Shown one piece after another: positions 1 to 7,609 of a DNA stretch of 11,657 nt. The position numbers were made by a program, and so were the translations under genes. The notes under the pieces were generated by a model. The model saw nothing but the letters and a program-made list of their open reading frames with translations. It had not been told where the DNA came from and searched no databases. Position 1 is the first letter of the stretch; each line of letters begins with the position of its first letter. The stretch is from JBAZAX01 sp041671765 (GTDB lineage Bacteria > Babelota > Babeliae > Babelales > RVW-14), in the NCBI GenBank assembly GCA_041671765.1, contig JBAZAX010000036.1, positions 1-11,657 on the forward strand, given 5' to 3'.

Positions 1-79
1 CGATCTATTGCAAGGATAAATATAAATTAGTTTTCGGTGGTTCTATATTATTGTCCCTTTAACTTAATGTTTTTTATTT

Positions 80-1786
80 ATGGTTAATTCAAATAACAAA
101 AAAAACGGTTCCGCTCAAAGCGAGAAAATCGATAAGACTGATAAATTTCCCGCAGAAAAATCTGTGGAGAAAAATGTAAAATCCAAAACCCCCGATACAA
201 AAAAGGTTAAGGATTTGCTACCCGAGCTTGAGGTAGGGCCTGATGTTGAACAGCCTATTGAACACACTGATGAATTAGAATCACAAGTTGCAATAGAAGA
301 GGCTGAAGCATTAAAAATTGCACAGCCCGAACCAACCGCTGCTCAAAAAGCCCAGAGAACTGCTGAAAAAGTTGTAGAAAAAATTAATGCCCGCATTAGG
401 GCTGAAAAGGCCATGGATAAAAATTCCGGTGATGAATCTTCAAATTCTGAGCCGCAAACGACTGCCGAAGAAACCCAAAGCCCAAGCAAAGTTTCAATTG
501 ACGTTCAGGTTCTCAAAGAAATGAACATTACAAATTTGATCAGCTATGCACAAGGCCTTGGCATCCAAGGAGTTGCTTCATTAAAGAAACAAGAAATCAT
601 TTTTAAAATATTAGAAGCTCAATCAGATCAAAGAGTGGAAATATATGGTGAAGGAATTTTAGAAAAACTTCCTGATGGATTCGGTTTTTTACGTTCACCA
701 AAATTTAGTTATGTTCCCGGACCTGATGACATCTATGTTTCACCTGCACATCTCAAACGTTTTTGTTTACGTACCGGTGACGTTGTAAAAGGAACTTTGC
801 GTAAGCCAAAAGACGGAGAAAAATATTTTGCACTTCAACGAGTTGAAAGTGTAAATTACGGGTCACCGCTTGCAAATGTAAATAAAACGGTTTTTGAAAA
901 TCTCACACCTCTATTTCCTAATGAAAAATTTACGCTTGAATCTAATCCAGCTGTAATATCAATGCGGATTATGGACATACTGGTACCAATCGGAAAAGGA
1001 CAGCGTGGATTGATTGTTGCTCCACCAAAGACTGGTAAAACTACGCTTCTAAAAGAAATTGCAAATTCAATTTTGAGCAATCATCCGGAAGTTATCATGA
1101 TGATTCTTTTAATTGATGAGCGTCCTGAAGAAGTAACTGATATGGAACGTTCTGTAGGCACAGAAGTTGTCAGTTCAACATTTGATGAGTACGCAACTCG
1201 CCACGTTCAGGTAGCAGAAATTGTGCTTGAAAAAGCAAAACGATTAGTTGAAAGTGGAAAAGATGTTGTTATCTTACTTGATTCGTTAACACGTCTTGCC
1301 CGCGCTTACAACACTCTTGCTCCGGCATCAGGTAAAGTTCTTACCGGTGGTATTGATGCAAACGCACTGCAAAGACCAAAACGTTTTTTTGGTGCAGCTC
1401 GAAATGTTGAAGAAGGTGGGTCTCTTACAATTTTAGCAACAGCTCTTGTTGAAACCGGTTCCAGAATGGATGAAGTTATTTTCGAAGAATTTAAGGGAAC
1501 AGGTAACATGGAAATTCATCTTACCCGTAAACTTTCTAATAAACGCTTATATCCAGCATTCGATCTTCAGGCTTCCGGAACTCGACGTGAAGAACTTATG
1601 CTTTCAGAGAACGAACTCAACAATATGTGGGTATTACAAAAATTCCTTAGCTCAATGAATCTTGGTGAAGGCATGGAATTCTTAACAGACAAAATGCGTA
1701 AAACCAAAACAAATGAAGAGTTCTGGGATATGATGCTAAAGAAAAAAAGCGGTTCTACAAACGGATCTGGATCCTCTACTAAATAA
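80..1786 (+). CDS. rho: Transcription termination factor Rho with long N-terminal extension
   Basis: Hexameric RNA-dependent ATPase/helicase that ends transcription in the cytoplasm. The core aligns closely from memory with E. coli Rho. A Rho_N-like helical segment lies at about residues 143-181, followed by the cold-shock-like primary RNA-binding domain at about 188-262 (GFGFLRSP, GPDDIYVSP). The Walker A motif APPKTGKTTLL is at 314-324, the catalytic-loop region LLIDERPEEVTDMER at about 343-357, Walker B DVVILLDSLTRLARAYN at 395-411, and the secondary RNA-binding Q-loop region (GKVLTGGIDANAL) at 418-430. The C-terminal ...SGTRREELM segment is present. The protein has 568 aa against roughly 420 for E. 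coli. The excess is an N-terminal stretch of about 140 residues, rich in Lys, Glu, Ser, Thr and Pro and probably disordered. The ATG at 80 has no strong Shine-Dalgarno, but no better start is visible. tsaD follows after 11 nt. Identity is very sure; the function of the extension is unknown. Confidence 0.98.
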   Translation: MVNSNNKKNGSAQSEKIDKTDKFPAEKSVEKNVKSKTPDTKKVKDLLPELEVGPDVEQPIEHTDELESQVAIEEAEALKIAQPEPTAAQKAQRTAEKVVEKINARIRAEKAMDKNSGDESSNSEPQTTAEETQSPSKVSIDVQVLKEMNITNLISYAQGLGIQGVASLKKQEIIFKILEAQSDQRVEIYGEGILEKLPDGFGFLRSPKFSYVPGPDDIYVSPAHLKRFCLRTGDVVKGTLRKPKDGEKYFALQRVESVNYGSPLANVNKTVFENLTPLFPNEKFTLESNPAVISMRIMDILVPIGKGQRGLIVAPPKTGKTTLLKEIANSILSNHPEVIMMILLIDERPEEVTDMERSVGTEVVSSTFDEYATRHVQVAEIVLEKAKRLVESGKDVVILLDSLTRLARAYNTLAPASGKVLTGGIDANALQRPKRFFGAARNVEEGGSLTILATALVETGSRMDEVIFEEFKGTGNMEIHLTRKLSNKRLYPAFDLQASGTRREELMLSENELNNMWVLQKFLSSMNLGEGMEFLTDKMRKTKTNEEFWDMMLKKKSGSTNGSGSSTK

Positions 1787-1797
1787 ATTGGCTTAAA

Positions 1798-2862
1798 ATG
1801 ACTTTGATTTTGGGCATTGAAACTTCTTGTGATGAAACTGGTGCTGCTGTTTATGATTTAGAACAGCAGCGAATTTTATCAAGTGTGATTTTTTCCCAAA
1901 TAAAAGAACATGAAAAATACGGAGGCGTTGTTCCAGAAATCGCCTCCCGTTCTCAACTCGAAAAGATAAATTCAATTATTTGCGCATCGTTACAAGAAGC
2001 CAACGTCTCAATTGATCAAATTGATGTAATTGCTGTGGCCCAAGGTCCCGGGCTTGCCGGATCACTCTTTGTTGGGCTTTGCTTTGCAAAAGGAATTGCC
2101 TGGTCTTACAACAAAAAGCTTGTTGGTGTGAACCATCTTGATGGACACGTCTTCTCATCTTTTTTAAAAGGGGTGTTCACCCCGTCAAATAACCTAACAA
2201 TAGAACAAAACATTGGATTCCCACATCTTTGTCTTTCAGTTTCCGGGGGACATACATCACTTTATCTTGTTAAAGATTTTGGGTCTTATGAAGTTGTCGG
2301 ACAAACAATCGACGATGCCGCAGGCGAAGCGTTTGATAAAATTGCCAAGGTCTTAGGGTTTGGATATCCGGGAGGCCCTATAATCGAAAAATTAGCACAA
2401 CAGGCAGGATTTCAAGACTACTTTCATTACCCACGCACAAAGCCACGGGGCCAGGAAGTATTTTTTAGTTTTTCCGGGCTTAAAACTGCCGTTCTTTATG
2501 ATCTTGTAAAACGTGGTGCTTATGATTTAAATGTTGGACCTATCGTTCAAAATTTAACGGATGAACTGAAACAGCAAGTTGCAAGTTCATTGCTTGTCTG
2601 TATCGGTGATATTTTTGTTAATAACGTCAAAATTGCATTCAAGAAATATCCAAATATCAAAAGTTTTACATTCGTCGGCGGTGTTGCATGCAACAAATAT
2701 CTACGTAGCCGTTTAGAATTAATTTGTAATAAGTATCAAAAAAACTTCTTTTTCGCTCCACCGCAATTTTGCACAGATAACGCTGCAATGATTGCATTTG
2801 TAGGCGGATATAAAGCTCTAAAAAACGAATTCTCTGATCTAACGCTTGATGTTAAGATATAG
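1798..2862 (+). CDS. tsaD: tRNA N6-adenosine threonylcarbamoyltransferase TsaD
   Basis: TsaD (Kae1/YgjD/Gcp family) transfers the threonylcarbamoyl group from TC-AMP to A37 of ANN-decoding tRNAs, working with TsaB and TsaE; neither partner is in this window. The N-terminal ASKHA phosphate loop is clear (GIETSCDETGAAVYD, residues 6-20). The metal-binding histidines are H113 and H117 in NHLDGH, and D327 in CTDNAAM is the third ligand. Other family blocks are SVSGGHTSLYLV (148-157), DDAAGEAFDKIAKVLGFGYPGG (172-193), FSFSGLKTAV (223-232) and VGGVACNKYLR (293-303). The length of 354 aa is slightly over the usual 335-345. The ATG is preceded by only a weak ribosome site, so translation may be coupled to rho just upstream. 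The last 11 nt overlap the 3' end of the convergent flavodoxin-like gene. No terminator is visible directly after it. Confidence 0.97.
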   Translation: MTLILGIETSCDETGAAVYDLEQQRILSSVIFSQIKEHEKYGGVVPEIASRSQLEKINSIICASLQEANVSIDQIDVIAVAQGPGLAGSLFVGLCFAKGIAWSYNKKLVGVNHLDGHVFSSFLKGVFTPSNNLTIEQNIGFPHLCLSVSGGHTSLYLVKDFGSYEVVGQTIDDAAGEAFDKIAKVLGFGYPGGPIIEKLAQQAGFQDYFHYPRTKPRGQEVFFSFSGLKTAVLYDLVKRGAYDLNVGPIVQNLTDELKQQVASSLLVCIGDIFVNNVKIAFKKYPNIKSFTFVGGVACNKYLRSRLELICNKYQKNFFFAPPQFCTDNAAMIAFVGGYKALKNEFSDLTLDVKI

Positions 2863-3370
2863 AAATATTACCCATGAGTAGCGTTTTTATATAATCCAAA
2901 ATTGGATTTATATTTTCTTTTTTCACACGATTAAAACCATATCGCATCTCATGCTTTTTTACTGGATCTTTTAGTAACAAAGACCCGATAAATGACAAGA
3001 TTTTATGCAAAAAAGTTAAATCTTTGTATGAGCACGCACCACTCAATGAAAAATATCTAATTTGTGTACGAATTTCTTGCGGTAAGCTATTTTCATAGAA
3101 ACCCATAACCTCAGGTGTGCCAGGCTCAGCACCTGATGTGGAAAATAAAATTACTTTTTTATTTTTAAGAGCATCCCAATTTTTTGAAATAAAATCTGAG
3201 CCGTTTATCTTTCCCATATAAACGCCACCACCCAAAATTATTACATTATAATTTTCAAGCGATGGGCATTTATCAAGCTCGAATATATCACTATTAATCT
3301 CTTGATTTAGCCACTGTGCGTACTGTTTTGAACTACCGTACTTACTTTTATAAAGAATTAAACTCTTCAT
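2852..3370 (-). CDS. Flavodoxin-domain protein (Flavodoxin_5/HemG-like)
   Basis: Small flavoprotein of about 172 aa, probably cytoplasmic, binding FMN for electron transfer. It opens with beta-strand MKSLILYKSKYGSSKQYAQW, in which S9-x-Y-G-S-S14 forms the FMN phosphate loop typical of the Flavodoxin_5 group. A second loop, ILGGGVYMGKI (45-55), and FSTSGAEPG (76-84) match the other flavin-contacting positions. The family includes HemG-type protoporphyrinogen oxidases and many uncharacterised clostridial-type proteins. I cannot assign a substrate, and no haem gene is nearby. I chose the ATG at 3370 over an in-frame TTG at 3382 because GGGAG sits four bases upstream of the ATG together with an intervening GTA codon. 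The gene has its own candidate promoter. It converges on tsaD with an 11-nt overlap, so read-through of either would be antisense to the other. Confidence 0.85.
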   Translation of the reverse strand: MKSLILYKSKYGSSKQYAQWLNQEINSDIFELDKCPSLENYNVIILGGGVYMGKINGSDFISKNWDALKNKKVILFSTSGAEPGTPEVMGFYENSLPQEIRTQIRYFSLSGACSYKDLTFLHKILSFIGSLLLKDPVKKHEMRYGFNRVKKENINPILDYIKTLLMGNISIS

Positions 3371-3411
3371 TACGACTCCCAATTTTTTACCAAATATATC
3401 TTACTGATAAA

Positions 3412-3440
3412 ATTATATCTAAAATAATTAGCTCTTACTA
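3412..3440 (-). promoter_or_regulatory. Candidate sigma70 promoter for flavodoxin-like gene
   Basis: Reading the minus strand, a perfect TATAAT (-10, 3417-3412) is preceded at 17 nt by TAGTAA (3440-3435), a weak -35 with three consensus matches. The predicted start near 3405 would give a leader of about 35 nt before the ATG at 3370. AT-rich DNA makes chance -10 boxes common, so confidence rests mainly on the perfect hexamer and its position. Confidence 0.45.
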
Positions 3441-3460
3441 AACTTAAATATAAAGACAAC

Positions 3461-3496
3461 AAAAAAGCCCCCTTCACATTCGAAGAGGACTTTTTT
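3461..3496 (-). terminator. Rho-independent terminator of the 3520-4530 gene
   Basis: The arms are 3461-3475 and 3482-3496, with a 6-nt loop. Read on the minus strand all 15 positions pair, two of them as G-U wobbles, with a GC-rich core (GAAGGGGGC on the 3' side) followed by six Ts that are also matched by six As on the 5' side. Read on the plus strand the same two positions become C-A mismatches, so the structure favours minus-strand RNA. It lies 24 nt past the stop codon of the secreted-protein gene at 3520. Confidence 0.85.
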
Positions 3497-3519
3497 AAAG
3501 TTACATTATTTAAATTTGA

Positions 3520-4530
3520 TTAATTGGCTGTAGCTGGTTTTTTTTCGACCACTCCACTAACAGATTCTTTAAGTGCTGTTCCACCATTAGCATTTAAGTA
3601 ATTAGTTATTCTTGTATAAACTGGATTAATTAGATAATCATTTGACAACTTTGCCATCAATACAAAGGTAAAAGCCTGAGCAAAAACCTTCACAGCTCTA
3701 ACTGTTAATTTCTTGGCGTCACCATTATCAAAGTCTTTGTCTATTAATTCCATCCACATATCGCCGAAAGATTTTCCAACTTGATTAAAATCTTTAAGTT
3801 TGCTAATGGTTTTTTCAGTTTTATTAAAAAATGCTTGAACAACTTCATCATTTGCATCTGCAACTTCAAAATAAGTGTTCAAGAAATCAAGGTCAGATTG
3901 TTCAATAGCTTCCCCATTTGCAATTTCAATAAGCAACAAAGGCTTATTTGAATCAGAAACAGGATTTACGTCAGTTGATTGAACATCATCTGTAGATTCA
4001 GATGCAACTTCAGGATTTTCAAATTTGGACTGAAGATAACTTTTTACAGCCTTGAACTGATCAAGATTTGCAAAAACCATCTTAATTGGCATTCCGGATT
4101 CGTATTCTGCCATTAAAAAATCATCATTAAAATCTTTCTTATAATCTTCGCTTGGAAGCATTCCAAAAAGTCTCAATGTTGAATCTGCAATCTTCGTTGT
4201 ATATGTTCCATCAGCATAATAACCATGATATGTCATTTTTTTCTTAGTGCCGTTATCTGGGAAATTCATTGTGAATTGGACAGGGACAAGATTTGCATAA
4301 TCATCAGCAGATTTAACCAATTTTACATTTGAATTTTCATCGAGACATCCATAAAGTATTACATCTACCTGATTATTAAATGGATTAAGCTTGAACTGGT
4401 AAGGATATTTGCCGAATCCTTTAAAAATAGAAGCTGATGTTTTCTTGCTTAAATCATAAGCAGAAACAAAATTTAATGTAAGACTAACAATAACTGCTGC
4501 TTGCAGTAACTTGCGAAAAATGGATTTCAT
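3520..4530 (-). CDS. Secreted protein of unknown function, 336 aa
   Basis: I do not recognise this family. The protein starts with a clear Sec signal peptide: basic MKSIFRK, a hydrophobic core to about residue 22, and a likely signal peptidase I cleavage after VSA (residue 24). The mature part is mixed alpha/beta in appearance. Residues 50-110 look beta-rich (VDVILYG, PVQFTMNF, YHGYYADGTYTTKI). An acidic Ser/Thr-rich linker lies at about 171-195 (ASESTDDVQSTDVNPVSD). The C-terminal half is helical, with a moderately hydrophobic stretch at 277-294 (VRAVKVFAQAFTFVLMAK) that could be an amphipathic or membrane-associating helix. Only one cysteine (C62) remains after cleavage. The start is supported by GGAG six nt upstream of the ATG. 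A promoter candidate lies upstream and a strong terminator downstream, so it is probably a single-gene transcript. The location would be periplasm, outer membrane or outside the cell. Confidence 0.8.
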   Translation of the reverse strand: MKSIFRKLLQAAVIVSLTLNFVSAYDLSKKTSASIFKGFGKYPYQFKLNPFNNQVDVILYGCLDENSNVKLVKSADDYANLVPVQFTMNFPDNGTKKKMTYHGYYADGTYTTKIADSTLRLFGMLPSEDYKKDFNDDFLMAEYESGMPIKMVFANLDQFKAVKSYLQSKFENPEVASESTDDVQSTDVNPVSDSNKPLLLIEIANGEAIEQSDLDFLNTYFEVADANDEVVQAFFNKTEKTISKLKDFNQVGKSFGDMWMELIDKDFDNGDAKKLTVRAVKVFAQAFTFVLMAKLSNDYLINPVYTRITNYLNANGGTALKESVSGVVEKKPATAN

Positions 4531-4605
4531 AAAAATCTCCAGTAAAAAAAACTTAATTTATACCACCAACTACAAATCTAAAAATCCCCATGAATACCAG
4601 CTTTA

Positions 4606-4633
4606 AGTGTAGTAGAATAACAACTTTTTTCAA
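4606..4633 (-). promoter_or_regulatory. Candidate sigma70 promoter for the 3520-4530 gene
   Basis: On the minus strand TTGAAA (4633-4628, four of six consensus bases) is followed after 16 nt by TACACT (4611-4606). The start would be near 4599, giving a leader of roughly 69 nt. It is the best-spaced hexamer pair I see in the 252-nt gap between the two secreted-protein genes. Confidence 0.4.
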
Positions 4634-4782
4634 CGAATTCTTTTTCTAACAAAATTCGGATTCTTCCCCCTTAATTTTTCTCATTTAATGTGTAAGCCAT
4701 ACACACTACGACATTCAGAAATTTCAATTGTAAAAATTAATGTTTTAGGTATACCATTCTTATTACATATACCATTTAAATA

Positions 4783-5610
4783 TTATTTAAACTGCTCTAC
4801 GTCTTTCATTTCTACTCTTGTTGCTTCTATGAAATTATATGCCACTTTCATAGCAAAGCTAATCAATTTGGCATCGTTAAATATTGTGAATACTCTTCGA
4901 TTATATTCTTCGCGAGAAACCGTTTCCCTGATACCTAAATCTTGTTTCAAACTAGAAGGAACTTCGTATGTATCTGGAAGACATTTCATTTTTTGTGCTA
5001 TTGAAAGTTTAATAACGTTATTAAACCACGTTGGTATTCCTCGAAGGTATTGTAAGATAAGAGCAGGCTCATTAATGAAGTTTGCGCATGGATTTAAAAG
5101 ACCCAAAATTATTACTGAAGCTTCGCTGAATAAATTTTGAGGAGTACTCTTTTCGCCACAAAAATCATCAAACCAAGAATATATAGCAGATTTAAATGTA
5201 CCATTATAAGAGGAAATATAAATTGGGATACAGCTAGATGCAGGTGTTCCATATTTTGCACCTGCATCAATTGATTGTTGGATTATGGCTTTGAGTTCTT
5301 TTGAAAAATCTTTTGCAGCCGATACAACAAATCTTTCCGTCTCAGAATCATCTAACTCCTCAGGTAAACCTGTCATCTCTACCATGAATTGTTCAAAAGT
5401 ACTAGTTAATTCTTCTGGTTTAACTTTTATTTTTCTTCCATCTGAAAATTGAAGGTTAAATTCTGATGGGGCTAACTCTACATCGCCTCCTTCAAAATAC
5501 AGGCTTGTGAAAAAATGTTGAGGATCTTGAGGATGTTCTTCCATTGCAAAAACATTGCTGCTGATCAAAACTATGCAACACAAAATTAGATATTTTTTAA
5601 AAAAATTCAT
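4783..5610 (-). CDS. Secreted protein of unknown function with possible Skp1/POZ-like segment, 275 aa
   Basis: The protein begins with a Sec signal peptide (MNFFKKYLIL..., hydrophobic to residue 20) and a probable signal peptidase I site after VFA (residue 22). C11 and C12 lie inside the signal core but do not form a lipobox. The mature chain has four cysteines (C127, C151, C175, C210), which could form disulfides outside the cytoplasm. Residues about 51-111 (FNLQFSDGRKIKVKPEEL, then MTGLPEELDDSE, then LKAIIQQ) follow the spacing of the Skp1 POZ domain, where L-x-SSDG-x-x-F-x-V leads to a short helix, an acidic loop and a VI-containing helix. The resemblance is by eye only and may be chance. 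The remaining 160 residues are helical and unrecognised. The ATG has AAGG six nt upstream. No strong terminator follows. Function is unknown; export suggests a periplasmic or host-directed role. Confidence 0.78.
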   Translation of the reverse strand: MNFFKKYLILCCIVLISSNVFAMEEHPQDPQHFFTSLYFEGGDVELAPSEFNLQFSDGRKIKVKPEELTSTFEQFMVEMTGLPEELDDSETERFVVSAAKDFSKELKAIIQQSIDAGAKYGTPASSCIPIYISSYNGTFKSAIYSWFDDFCGEKSTPQNLFSEASVIILGLLNPCANFINEPALILQYLRGIPTWFNNVIKLSIAQKMKCLPDTYEVPSSLKQDLGIRETVSREEYNRRVFTIFNDAKLISFAMKVAYNFIEATRVEMKDVEQFK

Positions 5611-5655
5611 AAAAGGCCTTTGTATTAGGTGTATTAAAAATAATTACGTACGAAA

Positions 5656-5683
5656 ATAATATCTATGAATAATTTTAATGCAA
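5656..5683 (-). promoter_or_regulatory. Candidate promoter for the 4783-5610 gene
   Basis: On the minus strand TTGCAT (5683-5678) and TATTAT (5661-5656) are separated by 16 nt. The -10 matches five of six consensus bases, the -35 only three. The implied leader is about 39 nt. Its presence would make this gene independent of the upstream envelope cluster, whose last stop codon is 229 nt away. Confidence 0.35.
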
Positions 5684-5699
5684 GCAAAACTTATCGTTT

Positions 5700-5839
5700 T
5701 CAAGCCAAACATTCTTCTGGCAAGTTCTCCTGCTCACACAGAGCCTTTATGAAAACGAGAATGCATTTTCGATACGAGCTTGACGTTTTTGCAATGCAAA
5801 TTCGTCATCGAAGTAAAAATTTTATCCAAAAAGCGTATT
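5700..5839 (-). pseudogene. Possible short coding relic with one frameshift (uncertain)
   Basis: Between the lptF-like stop codon and the next promoter, minus-strand translation gives two protein-like stretches in adjacent frames. The first is DDEFALQKRQARIENAF, closed by TAA at 5749-5747. The second is IKALCEQENLPEECLA, closed by TGA at 5702-5700. Adding one T to the four-T run at 5755-5752 would join them into one segment of about 40 residues. No start codon or ribosome site belongs to it, and it is in the same frame as the lptF-like gene after two stops. It could instead be an interspersed repeat or chance. Confidence 0.25.
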
Positions 5840-6892
5840 CTATTGCTCCCGAACCATTATCCTGCGATGGATATAAAGCATTAAAAAAACTATAAATAAA
5901 TAAAATAATAAAAATATTAATGGGTTAATACCCATTGTAAATAAATAGTCAGTAAGCAATGAAATAAACGTAAATAAAACGTAGGGCACAAGAATGGCAA
6001 CCCATTTTGCCATAACAAAATTTCCAAAAAATATAAATAGCATAAATGTTAATATCGGATAAAACATAAGCTTTAGATACGAAATTACTCGGCTAATTAG
6101 GGAATACATTAATTCGTTTTGAACAGAAACGGGCAGAACACTTTTATTCAAAAGACTTTGGCAAATATTAGAAATTGTTGGAACATCCAGATTAATTTTA
6201 ATTTGAGAGAATAACGTTGGTACAGTTAATTTGAGGTTATTAATCACCTCAGGTGCATTATTTTCAATATCAAACTCAAGACCTGTCGTAATACATAACT
6301 CTTTTTTTTCTGGTACAATGTAAAACTCTTTTGAATTAAGAACTTTTTTAATTGTAAAATCGGGGTTCAAATAAAGCATAAGAATATCACTGCCAGAATT
6401 GGTAGAAAGGTCAAGCACTCCAAAATAAACAATTGTCTCTTTATTCAGCATCAACCATTTACCAAGAAGCTTTTGTACAGATTTCTGTTTAAACTTCTCC
6501 ATTTTGTACTGCTCTGAATAAAAAGTTAATTTTTCAACTAAAGTTTCTTTAAATGTAAAACTGAAAATCATCAATAAAAAGCTTGCCCCCATAAACAACT
6601 TTATAATGTTGTTATAGCTTATGTTAAGCAACGAAAACGCTTCCCACTCATTTTGTTGTTGAAATTCTTTAATTAGTAAACATGAAGCAAGCCAACAGCT
6701 AACTCCAAGTAAATCGAAAAAAGATGGTACAAAGTTAAGAAATACTAGCGTTAAAATGGCACTAAAACCGGCATCTTTTGCATGCACAATTTTTTCAAAA
6801 AATTCTATAAAATTGATCAAAAATGCCAAAAAAAAGCCTATAACAAAAACATATTTAAAAAATCTTTTTAAAAAATATTTTATAAGAACCAT
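5840..6892 (-). CDS. LptF/LptG (YjgP/YjgQ) family permease
   Basis: Inner-membrane permease subunit of the Lpt ABC exporter, which lifts LPS from the inner membrane toward the LptA/LptD bridge using LptB ATPase. The architecture fits the family: an N-terminal IKYFLKRFFKY start like other YjgP/YjgQ proteins, three membrane segments (about 13-31, 46-75, 95-113), a periplasmic region of about 150 residues (114-268) with beta-strand character that corresponds to the jellyroll domain, then three more membrane segments (about 271-291, 297-317, 323-342). At 350 aa it has the usual length. I cannot decide between LptF and LptG from sequence alone, and a partner permease is not in the window. The gene lies 26 nt after the DUF502 stop. 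Its ATG lacks a Shine-Dalgarno and is fused as TAATG to a four-codon mini-ORF, which may matter for its translation. Confidence 0.85.
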   Translation of the reverse strand: MVLIKYFLKRFFKYVFVIGFFLAFLINFIEFFEKIVHAKDAGFSAILTLVFLNFVPSFFDLLGVSCWLASCLLIKEFQQQNEWEAFSLLNISYNNIIKLFMGASFLLMIFSFTFKETLVEKLTFYSEQYKMEKFKQKSVQKLLGKWLMLNKETIVYFGVLDLSTNSGSDILMLYLNPDFTIKKVLNSKEFYIVPEKKELCITTGLEFDIENNAPEVINNLKLTVPTLFSQIKINLDVPTISNICQSLLNKSVLPVSVQNELMYSLISRVISYLKLMFYPILTFMLFIFFGNFVMAKWVAILVPYVLFTFISLLTDYLFTMGINPLIFLLFYLFIVFLMLYIHRRIMVREQ

Positions 6893-6918
6893 TATATTTT
6901 ATTCATGTTTTACGATAT

Positions 6919-7578
6919 TTACTTAAGACTTTTTAACGATTCCGGAGTGATAAGACCGCAGGAAACAAGTGTTTTAACCGCTTCTTCGAATGTAATATCC
7001 GTATGAATTATATCTCTTTCAGGCATTATAAAAAAGTATCCACTTGTTGGATTTGGCGAATTTGGCATAAATACTTTGTAATATTTTTCATTCGGATCTG
7101 AACAGTGAGATGGAGGAAGAAGTTTTTTGTAAGTAGAATCCGCAGATTCAAGTAAAAAAGCTAAATGAAACTGTCCATTTCTGGGATATGGGATTAAAAC
7201 AACTGTTTTAGGCTTAGATGTTGAACTTGGCATCTTGAAAAAATCAACCAAAATTTTGGCAGCAGAATATATGACTCTAATAAGCGGTATTTTATCAATC
7301 AGATGTTCGAAGTAATGAATCATTGGTTTTGCTATGAAAATCTTTAAAAATACGCCCATAATAATAATTAAAAATATTATTAAAAAGAATTGCGAACCGG
7401 GAATTTTATGCAAAATTACTGGTTCCATCCTATAAAGCGGCTCAAGACAACGAAGTAAAAAGTTATATATAAAATTAACAAAAAACACTGTTGCTGCTAT
7501 TGGAATTATTGTAAATAATCCACTGATAAACAAACTTTTAAGGTCATGTATTATTTTTTTGAGCGTCTCTAAAAACAT
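6919..7578 (-). CDS. DUF502 family inner-membrane protein
   Basis: DUF502 proteins are widespread two-helix membrane proteins with no settled biochemical role; plant relatives are the COV-like proteins. Family marks are visible in order: LFISGLFTIIPIAATV at the start of TM1 (16-38), TM2 at about 62-82, the motif IPLIRVIYSAAK at 97-108, a basic YPRNGQFHLAF block at 131-141, and PNSPNPTSGYFFIMP at 172-186. The cytoplasmic or periplasmic C-terminal domain follows TM2. The 219-aa length is normal. The start is supported by AAGGG seven nt upstream of the ATG. It sits 31 nt after glmM and 26 nt before the lptF-like gene, all on one strand, so co-transcription is likely and an envelope-linked role is a reasonable inference. 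Confidence 0.9.
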   Translation of the reverse strand: MFLETLKKIIHDLKSLFISGLFTIIPIAATVFFVNFIYNFLLRCLEPLYRMEPVILHKIPGSQFFLIIFLIIIMGVFLKIFIAKPMIHYFEHLIDKIPLIRVIYSAAKILVDFFKMPSSTSKPKTVVLIPYPRNGQFHLAFLLESADSTYKKLLPPSHCSDPNEKYYKVFMPNSPNPTSGYFFIMPERDIIHTDITFEEAVKTLVSCGLITPESLKSLK

Positions 7579-7609
7579 ATACCCACCCTTTCATCTAAAA
7601 AAAATTATC

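Noticed and set aside
1..79. Promoter for rho
   Set aside because: TATATT at 44-49 has no acceptable -35, and the true promoter may lie left of the window.
3371..3382. TTG start adding four residues to the flavodoxin-like protein
   Set aside because: The GGGAG ribosome site falls between this TTG and the ATG at 3370 and is correctly spaced only for the ATG.
4689..4705. Hairpin TGTGTA-AGCCA-TACACA as terminator of the 4783-5610 gene
   Set aside because: Only six base pairs, low GC and no T-run on the minus strand.
4775..4791. Palindrome TTTAAAT-ATT-ATTTAAA across a stop codon
   Set aside because: All A/T bases; such palindromes are expected by chance in this composition.
4688..5140. Plus-strand 150-aa reading frame
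   Set aside because: Mostly antisense to the secreted-protein gene at 4783-5610, which has a signal peptide, ribosome site and normal composition.
5665..5895. Plus-strand 76-aa reading frame
   Set aside because: It overlaps the 3' end of the lptF-like gene on the other strand, has no ribosome site and no recognisable protein features.
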